From: an uncultured Solirubrobacteraceae bacterium
Lineage (GTDB): Bacteria > Actinomycetota > Thermoleophilia > Solirubrobacterales > Solirubrobacteraceae
DNA length: 48,417 bases
NCBI GenBank assembly: GCA_902806175.1
Contig: CADCVQ010000147.1
Coordinates: 1-48,417 of the forward strand
Reading direction: 5' to 3'
The notes under the pieces were generated by a model that saw nothing but the letters and a program-made list of their open reading frames with translations, did not search any database and was not told the DNA's origin. Shown piece after piece: positions 15,562 to 23,561 of this stretch. Every line of letters begins with the position of its first letter. Positions within the stretch are counted from its first letter, which is position 1. The position numbers and the translations under genes are program-made.

Positions 15562-15708
15562 CTCATCCGGACGCAGCTGCGCCATATCCGCGGGCGGTAC
15601 GCGGTCGCGCTCGCGCGCGCGAGTAAGGTGTCCGCTGTGCTTTGCACACGCCCCGCGCGGTCCTGCGACCGCCGCTGGGCGCCGAGTGACAGTGGAAGGA
15701 GCGAGGCG

Positions 15709-16026
15709 ATGAAGGACGTAATCGAGGACGTCGATCGCTGGGTCGGGGAGGGGGCGCAGGTGGCGATCGCCACCATCACCGGCACCCGCCGTTCGGCTCC
15801 GCGTCCGCCGGGCGCGAAGATGGCGATCAACGACCGGGGCGATGTCTCGGGGATGGTCTCGGGAGGCTGCGTCGAGGGCGCGGTGATCGAGGTCGCAGAC
15901 ACGATCCTCAACAACGGCGGCGAGCCGCAGCTGCTGACGTTCGGCATCGCCGACGAGGAGGCGTGGGACGTCGGGCTGCCCTGCGGCGGCGAGATCGACG
16001 TCTGGGTGGAGCGCTTCGAGCCGTGA
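15709..16026 (+). CDS. coxI: XdhC/CoxI N-terminal-domain protein
   Basis: 105 residues from the ATG at 15709 (GGAAGGAGCGAGG upstream). It contains only the XdhC_CoxI domain: VAIATITGTRRSAPRPPGAKMAIN, GMVSGGCVEGAV and GLPCGGEIDVWVE, with the two conserved Cys-containing loops. This domain binds and hands over molybdenum cofactor. The Rossmann half is encoded by the next gene, overlapping by GTGA, so the usual XdhC architecture is split over two proteins. The symbol follows domain type, not proven orthology. Confidence 0.9.
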   Translation: MKDVIEDVDRWVGEGAQVAIATITGTRRSAPRPPGAKMAINDRGDVSGMVSGGCVEGAVIEVADTILNNGGEPQLLTFGIADEEAWDVGLPCGGEIDVWVERFEP

Positions 16027-16787
16027 GCATCCACGAGCAGTTCGCGCAGATCGCGCGCGAGGACGGACGCGCAGCGCTCGTCACGGTCGTGCAGGGCCCG
16101 CACAAGGGCGAGAAGCTGCTCGTGCGCATTGACGGCACCTCCGATGGCACGCTCGGCGATCCCGAGCTGGATGCTCAGGGCAAGGCCGACGCCGAGGACC
16201 TCATGTGGGCAGAGCGCTCCGAGGTGCGCGGCGATCTGTTCATCGATGTCATCAATCCCGACCCGCGGATCGTCATCTTCGGCGCCGTCGAGTACGCGCA
16301 GCACCTGTCGGCGCTCGCGCGCGTCTGCGGCTGGCGCCCCTATGTCGTCGATCCGCGCGCGCGCTTTGCGACCCCGGAGCGCTTTCCCGATGCCCTCGGC
16401 GTCGTCGCGGCGTGGCCCGAGGAGGCCTTCGAGCAGCTGGGTGCACCGGACAAGGGCACGTACATCGTGATCCTCACGCACGATCCCAAGCTCGACGATG
16501 CGACGCTGCTGATCGCGTTGCGCTCGGATGTCGCCTACATCGGCGCGATGGGCTCCAAACGCGCGCAGAAAGACCGTCGCGAGCGACTGCTCGCCGCGGG
16601 CGTGCCGGAGGAGGACCAGGGGCGCATCAGTGCGCCGGTCGGACTGGATCTGGGCGCGACGAACGCGCGTGAGACCGCGCTGTCGATCATGGCCGAACTC
16701 GCGGCGGTGCGTCATGGACGCGCCGGTGGGCGGCTGTCGCAGTCCAAGGGCGGCGGGCGAATCCACGCGGCCGCCGAAGCCAAGTAG
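16023..16787 (+). CDS. XdhC Rossmann-domain protein (CoxF-like)
   Basis: 254 residues from the GTG at 16023, overlapping the CoxI-type gene. After an N-terminal region of about 75 residues comes the XdhC C-terminal Rossmann domain: RIVIFGAVEYAQHLSALARVCGWRPYVVDPRARFATPERFP, then YIVILTHDPKLDD, then VAYIGAMGSKRAQKDRRERLL and ISAPVGLDLGA, a classic XdhC ending. It forms a functional unit with the preceding domain in molybdenum hydroxylase maturation. With the fused XdhC-YHS protein this gives two XdhC systems for one CO dehydrogenase. Confidence 0.92.
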   Translation: MSIHEQFAQIAREDGRAALVTVVQGPHKGEKLLVRIDGTSDGTLGDPELDAQGKADAEDLMWAERSEVRGDLFIDVINPDPRIVIFGAVEYAQHLSALARVCGWRPYVVDPRARFATPERFPDALGVVAAWPEEAFEQLGAPDKGTYIVILTHDPKLDDATLLIALRSDVAYIGAMGSKRAQKDRRERLLAAGVPEEDQGRISAPVGLDLGATNARETALSIMAELAAVRHGRAGGRLSQSKGGGRIHAAAEAK

Positions 16788-16817
16788 TGGACCACTGGAC
16801 GACGCCGGCACCGCGTG

Positions 16818-16838
16818 CCCCGGAAATGACCTCCGGGG
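16818..16838. terminator. Convergent hairpin
   Basis: A 7-bp stem CCCCGGA/TCCGGGG (16818-16824 with 16832-16838) with a 7-base loop lies between the stops of the plus-strand XdhC gene and the minus-strand hypothetical gene. No T-tract. Confidence 0.5.
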
Positions 16839-16862
16839 AACGCGGACCAGCCGCGCCTGGGT

Positions 16863-17363
16863 CTACTTGTTGAAGACCTTGTCGAGCAGGCCCGAGCTGG
16901 TCAGCAGGTTGCCGCCCTGCTCGAGCAGCCCCGTCGCCTGGTCGAGCATCGCCTTGCGACCCGCCTCGTCGGCGGTCACGTACGCCACGCCAGCGGCGAC
17001 GACGCCGAGCCTGGCGAGTGCCATCATCGGGTGGCGACGCCCGACGAGGCCGAGCAGCTGCGCGTTCGTCGCCGCGAGCGAGTACATCGCCGGCGCGAGC
17101 TGTGCGTTGCGCTTTGAGTTTCTCATTCGCATCCCTTTCAACGCTGGTGTCCGACGCCCCAGGCCGAGCGCGCGGAGCGGCATGCCGGCGGCCGCGCCGA
17201 TCCCGCCGGCACCTGCGACGAACCCGATCGCGGCGCCCGCCGACGCGAGCACATCCTCCCGCACCGTGACCATACCTGGCTTCTGCGCGCCCGTCGCGAC
17301 CACGAGCGCGTCCGCATCGGGCGCGCCGGCGCTCGTGTCATTCGTGATCGGCTGGCGCGTCAT
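16863..17363 (-). CDS. Hypothetical protein with Gly/Ala-rich hydrophobic segments
   Basis: 166 residues, no family recognised. A polar N-terminus of about 40 residues is followed by a Gly/Ala-rich hydrophobic stretch (about 41-66), a basic linker (RRTPALKGMRMRNSKRNAQL), a second hydrophobic region (about 90-130), and an amphipathic tail ending LLDKVFNK. It may be membrane-associated with two passes. It sits 51 bases downstream of another minus-strand hypothetical that also ends hydrophobic, and the two could form an operon between the CO dehydrogenase and hydrogenase clusters. Confidence 0.65.
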   Translation of the reverse strand: MTRQPITNDTSAGAPDADALVVATGAQKPGMVTVREDVLASAGAAIGFVAGAGGIGAAAGMPLRALGLGRRTPALKGMRMRNSKRNAQLAPAMYSLAATNAQLLGLVGRRHPMMALARLGVVAAGVAYVTADEAGRKAMLDQATGLLEQGGNLLTSSGLLDKVFNK

Positions 17364-17414
17364 CGCGCCAACCTGATCATGTTCTCGCGCGCGCGTGTAT
17401 GGGTGCGATCGCTG

Positions 17415-17720
17415 CTAGCGGACAATCCACCTCACCACCCGGGCACCGACGAAGCCGGCGGCGACGGCGACGGGCACCTTGAGCGCCGGGTCGAGGTCGT
17501 CGTACTTGGACTTCAGCTCGGCGAGCATCTCGCCGACGTCCAGCTGGCTCGGGTCGATCGAGGTGACCTGGTCGAGGATCTCGAAGGGGTCCAACGACCC
17601 CAGCTGTCCGACGAGGGCGCCGGCCTTCTCTCCGATCTCGCTGACGGGTACGCCAAGCGCCCCAAGCTTGTCCAGCGCCTGCTCAATGGGATCCTGCGTC
17701 ACCGATCGGCCTCTTGACAC
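17415..17720 (-). CDS. Hypothetical C-terminally anchored small protein
   Basis: 101 residues from the GTG at 17720, ten bases after GGGAGG; a second GTG at 17702 is possible. The body is acidic and helical with repeated DP.E/DPSQ turns (SLDPFEILDQVTSIDPSQLDVGEML), and the last 20 residues (VPVAVAAGFVGARVVRWIVR) form a tail-anchor-like helix. No family recognised. It is divergent from the hydrogenase operon and shares the upstream region that carries the TGGTACCAC repeats. Confidence 0.65.
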   Translation of the reverse strand: MSRGRSVTQDPIEQALDKLGALGVPVSEIGEKAGALVGQLGSLDPFEILDQVTSIDPSQLDVGEMLAELKSKYDDLDPALKVPVAVAAGFVGARVVRWIVR

Positions 17721-17769
17721 GCGGTCTCATCCTCCCTTTCCCGGTCTGGGCGAGCTTCTCGTCCCGCCC

Positions 17770-17848
17770 GGGCGTTGGTACCACGGGTGCGCGGGCGGGC
17801 GCAAGGTGATCGGCGCATCTAGTGCGGACGTGCTGGGCGTGGTACCAC
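17770..17848. promoter_or_regulatory. Repeated TGGTACCAC boxes upstream of hypC
   Basis: The segment GGGCGT(T)GGTACCAC occurs at 17770-17784 and 17835-17848. The second copy contains the perfect 10-bp palindrome GTGGTACCAC (17839-17848). The 9-mers TGGTACCAC are 64 bases apart. They lie in the 188-base gap between a minus-strand gene and the first hydrogenase maturation gene and are candidate operators for the hydrogenase operon; the protein that would bind them is not known. Confidence 0.5.
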
Positions 17849-17908
17849 TGGCCCTGCTCATCAGTGAGCGGTGTGGCAACGCAGCACGAACGGGGGGTTC
17901 GACGTCGT

Positions 17909-18187
17909 ATGTGCCTGGCAATTCCCGGACAGATCCTCGAGGTGGTAGACGAGAGCAATCGCCTCGCGAAGGTCGACGTGGCGGGGGTGCAGCGCAACGT
18001 GAACATCGGACTTCTCGATGACGATGGTGATGGCGTGGGACCGGGCGACTGGGTGCTCATCCACGTGGGCTTCGCGATGTCCAAGGTCGATGAGGCGGAG
18101 GCTCTCGAAACGCGGCGTATGCTTGAGAGCATGGGCGAAGACTACGAACAAGAGCTCGAAGAGCTGAAGGCGAGCATCATCGAATGA
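17909..18187 (+). CDS. hypC: Hydrogenase maturation chaperone HypC
   Basis: 92 residues. It starts MCLAIPGQI, with the Cys2 that carries the Fe(CN)2CO unit with HypD and then binds the large subunit precursor; H52 sits in the conserved LIHVGFA block. Standard length for HypC. A GGGGGG stretch lies 11 bases upstream. It is the first gene of a long plus-strand hydrogenase operon and overlaps the next gene by ATGA. Confidence 0.95.
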   Translation: MCLAIPGQILEVVDESNRLAKVDVAGVQRNVNIGLLDDDGDGVGPGDWVLIHVGFAMSKVDEAEALETRRMLESMGEDYEQELEELKASIIE

Positions 18188-18447
18188 AACGTCTCAGCAC
18201 CGACGCGGCCGCCGCGCCGGCACCGACCTGCGACGCCAGCACCAGCTGCATCACGTGCGGCGACGTCGCCATCCCCCTGACGGTCCTCCGCCTCGACGAG
18301 GAGAGGGGACTTGCGCTCTGCGCGGATGACGACGGGAAGTCCGAGACGGTCGAAACCGACCTGGTCGCTCCGGTGGCGCCGGGGGATCGACTCCTCGTCC
18401 ACGCCGGCACCGCCATCGCACGACTCACTGAGGAGGTCCCTGCATGA
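18184..18447 (+). CDS. HypC/HupF-related accessory protein lacking the Cys2 start
   Basis: 87 residues, ATGA overlap on both sides. The core (CITCGDVAIPLTVLRLDEERGLALCADDDG, then VAPVAPGDRLLVHAGTAIARL) follows the HypC/HupF beta-barrel pattern, including the GD.LLVHAG..I block. Instead of beginning with Met-Cys it has an N-terminal extension and a cluster of cysteines (C16, C22, C25). It is a known companion of HypC in actinobacterial hydrogenase loci. The cysteine cluster may bind metal or substitute for Cys2; that is inference. Confidence 0.85.
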   Translation: MKRLSTDAAAAPAPTCDASTSCITCGDVAIPLTVLRLDEERGLALCADDDGKSETVETDLVAPVAPGDRLLVHAGTAIARLTEEVPA

Positions 18448-19559
18448 AGTACGTAGACGAGTTCCGCGACCCCGCGCTCGGGGAAGTTCTCGCGGGAGAG
18501 ATCCTGGGTCTAGTGGAGCCCGGCCGCCACTACAAGTTCATGGAGGTCTGCGGCGGCCACACGCACTCGATCTACAAGTACGGGATCGACGACCTGCTGC
18601 CCGCGAACGTCGAGCTCGTGCACGGGCCCGGCTGTCCGGTCTGCGTGATCCCGATGGGCCGCGTCGACGACGGCATCTCGCTCGCGCATCAGCCCGACGT
18701 GATCTTCACGTGCTTCGGCGACATGCTGCGCGTGCCCGGCTCCGCCGGCACGCTGCTGGACGCCAAGGCCGAGGGCGCCGACATCCGCATGGTCTACTCA
18801 CCGCTGGACGCGCTGCGGATCGCGAAGGCCAATCCGCAGCGGCCGGTCGTCTTCTTCGCGATCGGCTTCGAGACGACCGCGCCGTCGACGGCACTGACGC
18901 TCAAGCGCGCAAAGGCCGAAGGCGTCTCGAACTTCTTCTGCATGTGCAACCACGTGACGATCGTGCCGCCGCTGCGCGCGCTGCTCGATTCGCCCGACCT
19001 GCGCCTGGACGGCTTCATCGGCCCGGGTCACGTCTCGACCGTCGTGGGCGTCCGGCCGTTTGAGTTCATCCCGACCGAGTACGGCAAGCCGATCTCCGTC
19101 GCCGGCTTCGAGCCGCTGGATGTGCTGCACGCGATCCACATGATCCTCACGCAGCTCAAGGACGGCCGCTGCGAGGTCGAGAACCAGTACGCCCGCGTCG
19201 TGCCCTACGACGGCAACCCGCGCGCGCTGCAGGTCATGTCCGAGGTCTTCGAGCTGCGCCCGCACTTCGAGTGGCGCGGCATGGGCTTCATCTCCCAGAG
19301 CGGCCTGAAGCTCTCGGAGGCCTACGCCGACATGGACGCCGAGATCCAGTACGGCGTCCCGGGCATCCGCGTGGCCGATCCGAAGGCCTGCCAGTGCGGC
19401 GAGGTCCTCAAGGGCGTCATCAAGCCGTGGGAGTGCAAGGTGTTCGGCTCCGGCTGCACGCCCGAGCGGCCGATCGGAACGTGCATGGTGTCCAGCGAGG
19501 GCGCCTGCGCCGCGTATTACAACTACGGGCGGTTCGCCCGCGAGCGCGAGGTCGTATGA
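18444..19559 (+). CDS. hypD: Hydrogenase maturation factor HypD
   Basis: 371 residues, full length. It is the scaffold on which Fe(CN)2CO is assembled. Signature blocks are VCGGHTHSIYKYGI, HGPGCPVCVIP, FFAIGFETTAPSTA, IGPGHVSTVVG and the C-terminal [4Fe-4S] region with Cys in CQCG, W.CKVFGSGCTPE and GTCMVSSEGACAAYYNY. All expected cysteines appear present. It overlaps the HypC-like gene by ATGA and precedes hypE by 22 bases. Confidence 0.98.
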   Translation: MKYVDEFRDPALGEVLAGEILGLVEPGRHYKFMEVCGGHTHSIYKYGIDDLLPANVELVHGPGCPVCVIPMGRVDDGISLAHQPDVIFTCFGDMLRVPGSAGTLLDAKAEGADIRMVYSPLDALRIAKANPQRPVVFFAIGFETTAPSTALTLKRAKAEGVSNFFCMCNHVTIVPPLRALLDSPDLRLDGFIGPGHVSTVVGVRPFEFIPTEYGKPISVAGFEPLDVLHAIHMILTQLKDGRCEVENQYARVVPYDGNPRALQVMSEVFELRPHFEWRGMGFISQSGLKLSEAYADMDAEIQYGVPGIRVADPKACQCGEVLKGVIKPWECKVFGSGCTPERPIGTCMVSSEGACAAYYNYGRFAREREVV

Positions 19560-19581
19560 GTAGCGTCGACCGGAGGGCGAA

Positions 19582-20670
19582 ATGAGCTCTCCCGTATCCG
19601 AGCGCGAGCAGAAGGTCCTGAACATCATCGAGACTGCGCGCGCGAAGCGTCAGAAGTTCCGCGACACGCAGATCACGATGGCGCACGGGGCCGGCGGCAA
19701 GGCGACGCAGAGCCTCATCGAGGGCCTGCTCGTGCCGGCGTTCGCCAACGCGACGCTCGAGGCGATGGCCGACGCCGGCACCGTGCCGGTGCTCGGCGGC
19801 AACGTCGCCATGACGACGGACTCCTTCGTCGTCAACCCGATCACGTTCCCCGGCGGGACGATCGGCGAGCTCGCCGTCAACGGCACGGTCAACGACCTCG
19901 CGATGGCCGGCGCCAAGCCGCTGGCGCTGACGCTCGCGTTGATCCTCGAGGAGGGCCTGCCGGCCGACATCCTCAAGGAGCAGGTCGCAGCGATCGGCGC
20001 GACGGCCGCCGCCGCCGGCGTGCCGATCGTCGCGGGTGACACGAAGGTCGTCGAGCGCGGCGCGTGCGACCAGATGTACATCTGCACCACCGGCATGGGC
20101 GTGCTCGACGATCGCGCGAGCCTGTCGCCGTCGTCGCTGCAGCCCGGCGACAAGATCCTCGTCTCCGGGCGCATCGGCGACCACGGAACGGCGATCATGC
20201 TGGCGCGCGGCGAGTTCGACCTCGACGCCGACATCGTCTCGGACACCATGTCCCTTTGGCCGATGGCCGACACGCTGCTCGATCGGGCCGGTCCGTCGCT
20301 GCGCTGCCTGCGCGACGCGACCCGCGGCGGCGTCGCATCGGTTCTCAACGAACTCGCTCGAGCATCGCGCGTTGCGATGGTCATCAACGAGGCCGCGGTG
20401 CCGGTGCACCCGGCAGTCGCAGGCGCCGCGGAGATCCTCGGGATCGACCCGATGCACGTGGCGAACGAGGGGAAGATGGTTGTGATCGTTGCCCCAGAGG
20501 CAGCGGACGCAGCCCTGGCCGCACTGCGGTCGGCACCGGGCGGCGAAGAGGCCGCCATGATCGGTGAGTGCAGGACCGAGCCCGAAGGCATGGTGTTGAT
20601 GGCCACCGCCTTCGGAGGAAAGCGCGTAATGGATCAGCTCGTGGGAGATCCGCTGCCGCGCATCTGTTAG
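19582..20670 (+). CDS. hypE: Hydrogenase maturation factor HypE
   Basis: 362 residues. An ATP-dependent dehydratase that converts the HypF-supplied thiocarboxamide on its C-terminal cysteine to thiocyanate. The N-terminal MAHGAGGKATQSLIEGLLVPAF motif and the invariant C-terminal PRIC (final residue Cys362) are both present. GGAGGG lies six bases before the ATG. It ends 20 bases before the hydrogenase structural genes. Confidence 0.98.
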   Translation: MSSPVSEREQKVLNIIETARAKRQKFRDTQITMAHGAGGKATQSLIEGLLVPAFANATLEAMADAGTVPVLGGNVAMTTDSFVVNPITFPGGTIGELAVNGTVNDLAMAGAKPLALTLALILEEGLPADILKEQVAAIGATAAAAGVPIVAGDTKVVERGACDQMYICTTGMGVLDDRASLSPSSLQPGDKILVSGRIGDHGTAIMLARGEFDLDADIVSDTMSLWPMADTLLDRAGPSLRCLRDATRGGVASVLNELARASRVAMVINEAAVPVHPAVAGAAEILGIDPMHVANEGKMVVIVAPEAADAALAALRSAPGGEEAAMIGECRTEPEGMVLMATAFGGKRVMDQLVGDPLPRIC

Positions 20671-20690
20671 TCAAAGGGAGGAGTACATAT

Positions 20691-21755
20691 ATGGCCTCGA
20701 TCGAATTCGCACCGAGGCAGCATGAGACGGAGCAGATCACGGCTCACGTGATCTGGATGACGTCTGGGCTGAGCTGCGATGGCGACTCGGTTGCCATGAC
20801 GTCGGCTGTCAACCCGAGCCTCGAGGACATCATCACGGGCGCGATCCCGGGCATGCCGAAGGTGGTGGCACATACCCCGGTCCTCGCGTACGAGAACGGC
20901 GCCGAGTTCATGCAGGCCTGGTACGACGCCGAGGCCGGCAAGCTCGACCCGTTCGTCCTCATCGTGGAGGGCTCGATCCCGAACGAGAAGATCAACGGCG
21001 AGGGTCACTGGGCGGGCATGGGTGTCAACCCGAGCGACGGCCAGCCGATCACGACCAACGAGTGGATCGATCGCCTCGCGCCGAAGTCGGCCGCAACGGT
21101 TGCCCTTGGCACCTGCGCGACCTACGGCGGCATCCCGGCGATGAAGAACAACCCGACGGGCGCCATGGGGCTCTGCGACTACCTCGGATGGGGTTGGAAG
21201 TCGGCCGCCGGACTGCCCGTCATCAACATCCCCGGCTGCCCGGCGCAGCCGGACAACACGACCGAGTCGCTGACGGTGCTCGTGATGGCCCTGGCCGGCA
21301 TCGCGCCGGTCCCGGAGCTCGACGATCAGCACCGCCTGACGATGCATTTCGGGCGCACCGTGCACGAGGGCTGCAACCGCGCTGCCTTCTACGAGCACGG
21401 CAACTTCGCGACGGAGTACGGCTCCGACCACCGATGCTTGGTCAAGCTCGGGTGCAAGGGTCCGGTCGTGAAGTGCAACGTCCCGATCCGCGGTTGGCAG
21501 AGCGGCGTCGGCGGGTGCCCGAACGTGGGTGGCATCTGCATGGCTTGCACGATGCCGGGCTTCCCCGACAAGTACATGCCGTTCATGGATGAGGACTCCA
21601 AGGCGAAGCTGTCGTCGAACACGGCGAAGTTCACCTACGGGCCGCTGCTGCGCTACTTCCGCAACCAGTCGATCGAGCGCAACTACGACAAGGAACCGGA
21701 CTGGCGCCACCCGCGCGAAGAGATCACCTCGGGCTACAGCCCGCACTGGACGTAA
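20691..21755 (+). CDS. hhyS: Group 1h [NiFe]-hydrogenase small subunit
   Basis: 354 residues, ATG preceded by AAAGGGAGGAG. The iron-sulfur subunit of the high-affinity actinobacterial hydrogenase that oxidises atmospheric H2. The proximal-cluster loop reads LSCDGDS (C29, D32) where standard enzymes have CxxC, matching the known three-Cys/one-Asp coordination of this class. Further ligands lie in GTCATYGG, NIPGCPAQPDN, and the C-terminal HRCLVKLGCKGPVVKCNVPIR and GGCPNVGGICMACTMPGFPDK blocks. There is no Tat signal peptide, again as in group 1h. The large subunit follows after 17 bases. Confidence 0.96.
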   Translation: MASIEFAPRQHETEQITAHVIWMTSGLSCDGDSVAMTSAVNPSLEDIITGAIPGMPKVVAHTPVLAYENGAEFMQAWYDAEAGKLDPFVLIVEGSIPNEKINGEGHWAGMGVNPSDGQPITTNEWIDRLAPKSAATVALGTCATYGGIPAMKNNPTGAMGLCDYLGWGWKSAAGLPVINIPGCPAQPDNTTESLTVLVMALAGIAPVPELDDQHRLTMHFGRTVHEGCNRAAFYEHGNFATEYGSDHRCLVKLGCKGPVVKCNVPIRGWQSGVGGCPNVGGICMACTMPGFPDKYMPFMDEDSKAKLSSNTAKFTYGPLLRYFRNQSIERNYDKEPDWRHPREEITSGYSPHWT

Positions 21756-21772
21756 GGGAGAGACACAGACAC

Positions 21773-23554
21773 ATGGCCACACTGCAAACACCGACTACGA
21801 CCTCCGGCGTCGTAGTCAAGGAGATGGCGTGGGATCCGATCACCCGTATCGTCGGGTCGCTCGGCATCCACACGGAGATCGACTTCACGAACCGCAAGGT
21901 CAACAAGTGCTACAGCACGTCGATGATCTTCCGTGGATTCGACATCTTCATGAAGGGCATCGATCCCCGCGATACGCACTTCATCACGAGTCGTATCTGC
22001 GGGATCTGCGGAGACAACCACTGTACGGTCTCCTGCCTGAACCAGAACATGGCCTACGGGGTCAAGCCGCCGAAGCTCGGCGACTATGCCTTCAACCTGG
22101 CCGAGAGCGCGGACTACATGTTCGACCACGCGATCTTCAACGATTGCATGGCCAACGTGGACTTCTGCGAGCAGATGGTCAAGGAGACCAACCCGTCCGT
22201 GCTCGCGAAGGCCGAGAACACCTCGGCCCCGCATTCGGACATCCACGGCTACAAGACGATCGCGGACATCATGCGCGCGCTGAACCCGTTCACGGGTTCG
22301 TTCTACCTGGAGACGCTCGGCGTCGCCCGGTACACGCGCGAGATGTACTGCCTCTTCGGCGGCCGGCACACGCATCCCTCGACGATCATGCCGGGCGGCT
22401 GCAGTGCGGACATCACCCATCAGACGATGACCGACTACTACGTGCGGCTCATGCGCTACATGGACTACATCAAGCGCACGGTGCCGATGCACGACGACCT
22501 GTATGACTTCTTCTACGAGGCCATGCCGGGGTACGAGCGGGTCGGCTACCGCGACACGGACATCATCTGCTGGGGCGCGTTCGACGATCCCGAGTACGTG
22601 ACGTACGAGTACAAGACCATGACCGACTGGGGCCGCAAGCGTTTCATCACGCCTGGCCTCGTCTTCAAGGGCGAGCTGATCACGACCGACCTGGTCGAGA
22701 TCAACCTCGCGATGCGGATCCTCCTGGGCCATTCGTACTTCGACGACTGGGACCAGGAAGAGACGTTCGTCACGCACGATCCGCTCGGCAACCCCGTGGA
22801 CAAGCGCCACCCGTGGAACAAGCAGACCCTGCCGAAGCCGCAGAAGCGCGACTTCAACGACAAGTACTCGTGGGTCGCGGCGCCGCGCATGTACGACAAG
22901 CGCAACGACATCTACGTTGCGACCGACACCGGTGGCGGTCCGTTCGCGCGCAACTGGTGCACGGCGAAGGCTGGGCTCGTCGACATCGGATACATGAAGG
23001 CGACGGGGCACAGCCTGCAGATGGTGCTGCCCAAGTCGCTGAACATGCCCGAGATGGAGCTCGAGTGGAAGATCCCGCCGTGGTCAAACGCGATCGAGCG
23101 TGACCGCGCGCGTACGTACCATCAGGCCGTTGCGGCGCTGATCGGTCTGTACAACCTGGAGAAGGCCCTCGTCGAGGTCCGCGCCGGGCGCGTCAAGTCC
23201 TGGAACAGCTTCACCGTTCCGGAGGAGGCCGTCTCCGTGGGGTTCCATGAGGCCGCTCGCGGCGTCATCAGCCACCACATGGTCATTCGCGACGGCAAGG
23301 TCGCGAACTACCAGCCCTATCCCCCGACCCCGTGGAACGGGAACCCGCGCGACAAGTTCGGGACCCCGGGACCCTACGAGGACGCTGTCCAGAACACCCC
23401 GATCTTCGAGGAGAACGGGCCGGACAACTTCAAGGGGATCGACATCATGCGCGCTGTGCGCTCCTTCGACCCGTGCCTGCCGTGCGGTGTGCACATGTAC
23501 ACCGGCAAGGGCCGCGTCAAGAAGGTCCAGCACACGCCGACGGGGATGTGCTGA
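21773..23554 (+). CDS. hhyL: Group 1h [NiFe]-hydrogenase large subunit
   Basis: 593 residues. It carries the NiFe(CN)2CO active site. The L1 motif RICGICGDNHC has C76 and C79; the L2 motif DPCLPCGVH has C568 and C571. After H574 there is a 19-residue tail ending in Cys593, which the maturation protease encoded at 26.6 kb should remove once nickel is inserted. All four Ni-binding cysteines are intact. GGGAGAG lies before the ATG. Confidence 0.97.
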   Translation: MATLQTPTTTSGVVVKEMAWDPITRIVGSLGIHTEIDFTNRKVNKCYSTSMIFRGFDIFMKGIDPRDTHFITSRICGICGDNHCTVSCLNQNMAYGVKPPKLGDYAFNLAESADYMFDHAIFNDCMANVDFCEQMVKETNPSVLAKAENTSAPHSDIHGYKTIADIMRALNPFTGSFYLETLGVARYTREMYCLFGGRHTHPSTIMPGGCSADITHQTMTDYYVRLMRYMDYIKRTVPMHDDLYDFFYEAMPGYERVGYRDTDIICWGAFDDPEYVTYEYKTMTDWGRKRFITPGLVFKGELITTDLVEINLAMRILLGHSYFDDWDQEETFVTHDPLGNPVDKRHPWNKQTLPKPQKRDFNDKYSWVAAPRMYDKRNDIYVATDTGGGPFARNWCTAKAGLVDIGYMKATGHSLQMVLPKSLNMPEMELEWKIPPWSNAIERDRARTYHQAVAALIGLYNLEKALVEVRAGRVKSWNSFTVPEEAVSVGFHEAARGVISHHMVIRDGKVANYQPYPPTPWNGNPRDKFGTPGPYEDAVQNTPIFEENGPDNFKGIDIMRAVRSFDPCLPCGVHMYTGKGRVKKVQHTPTGMC

Positions 23555-23561
23555 GGGCCTA

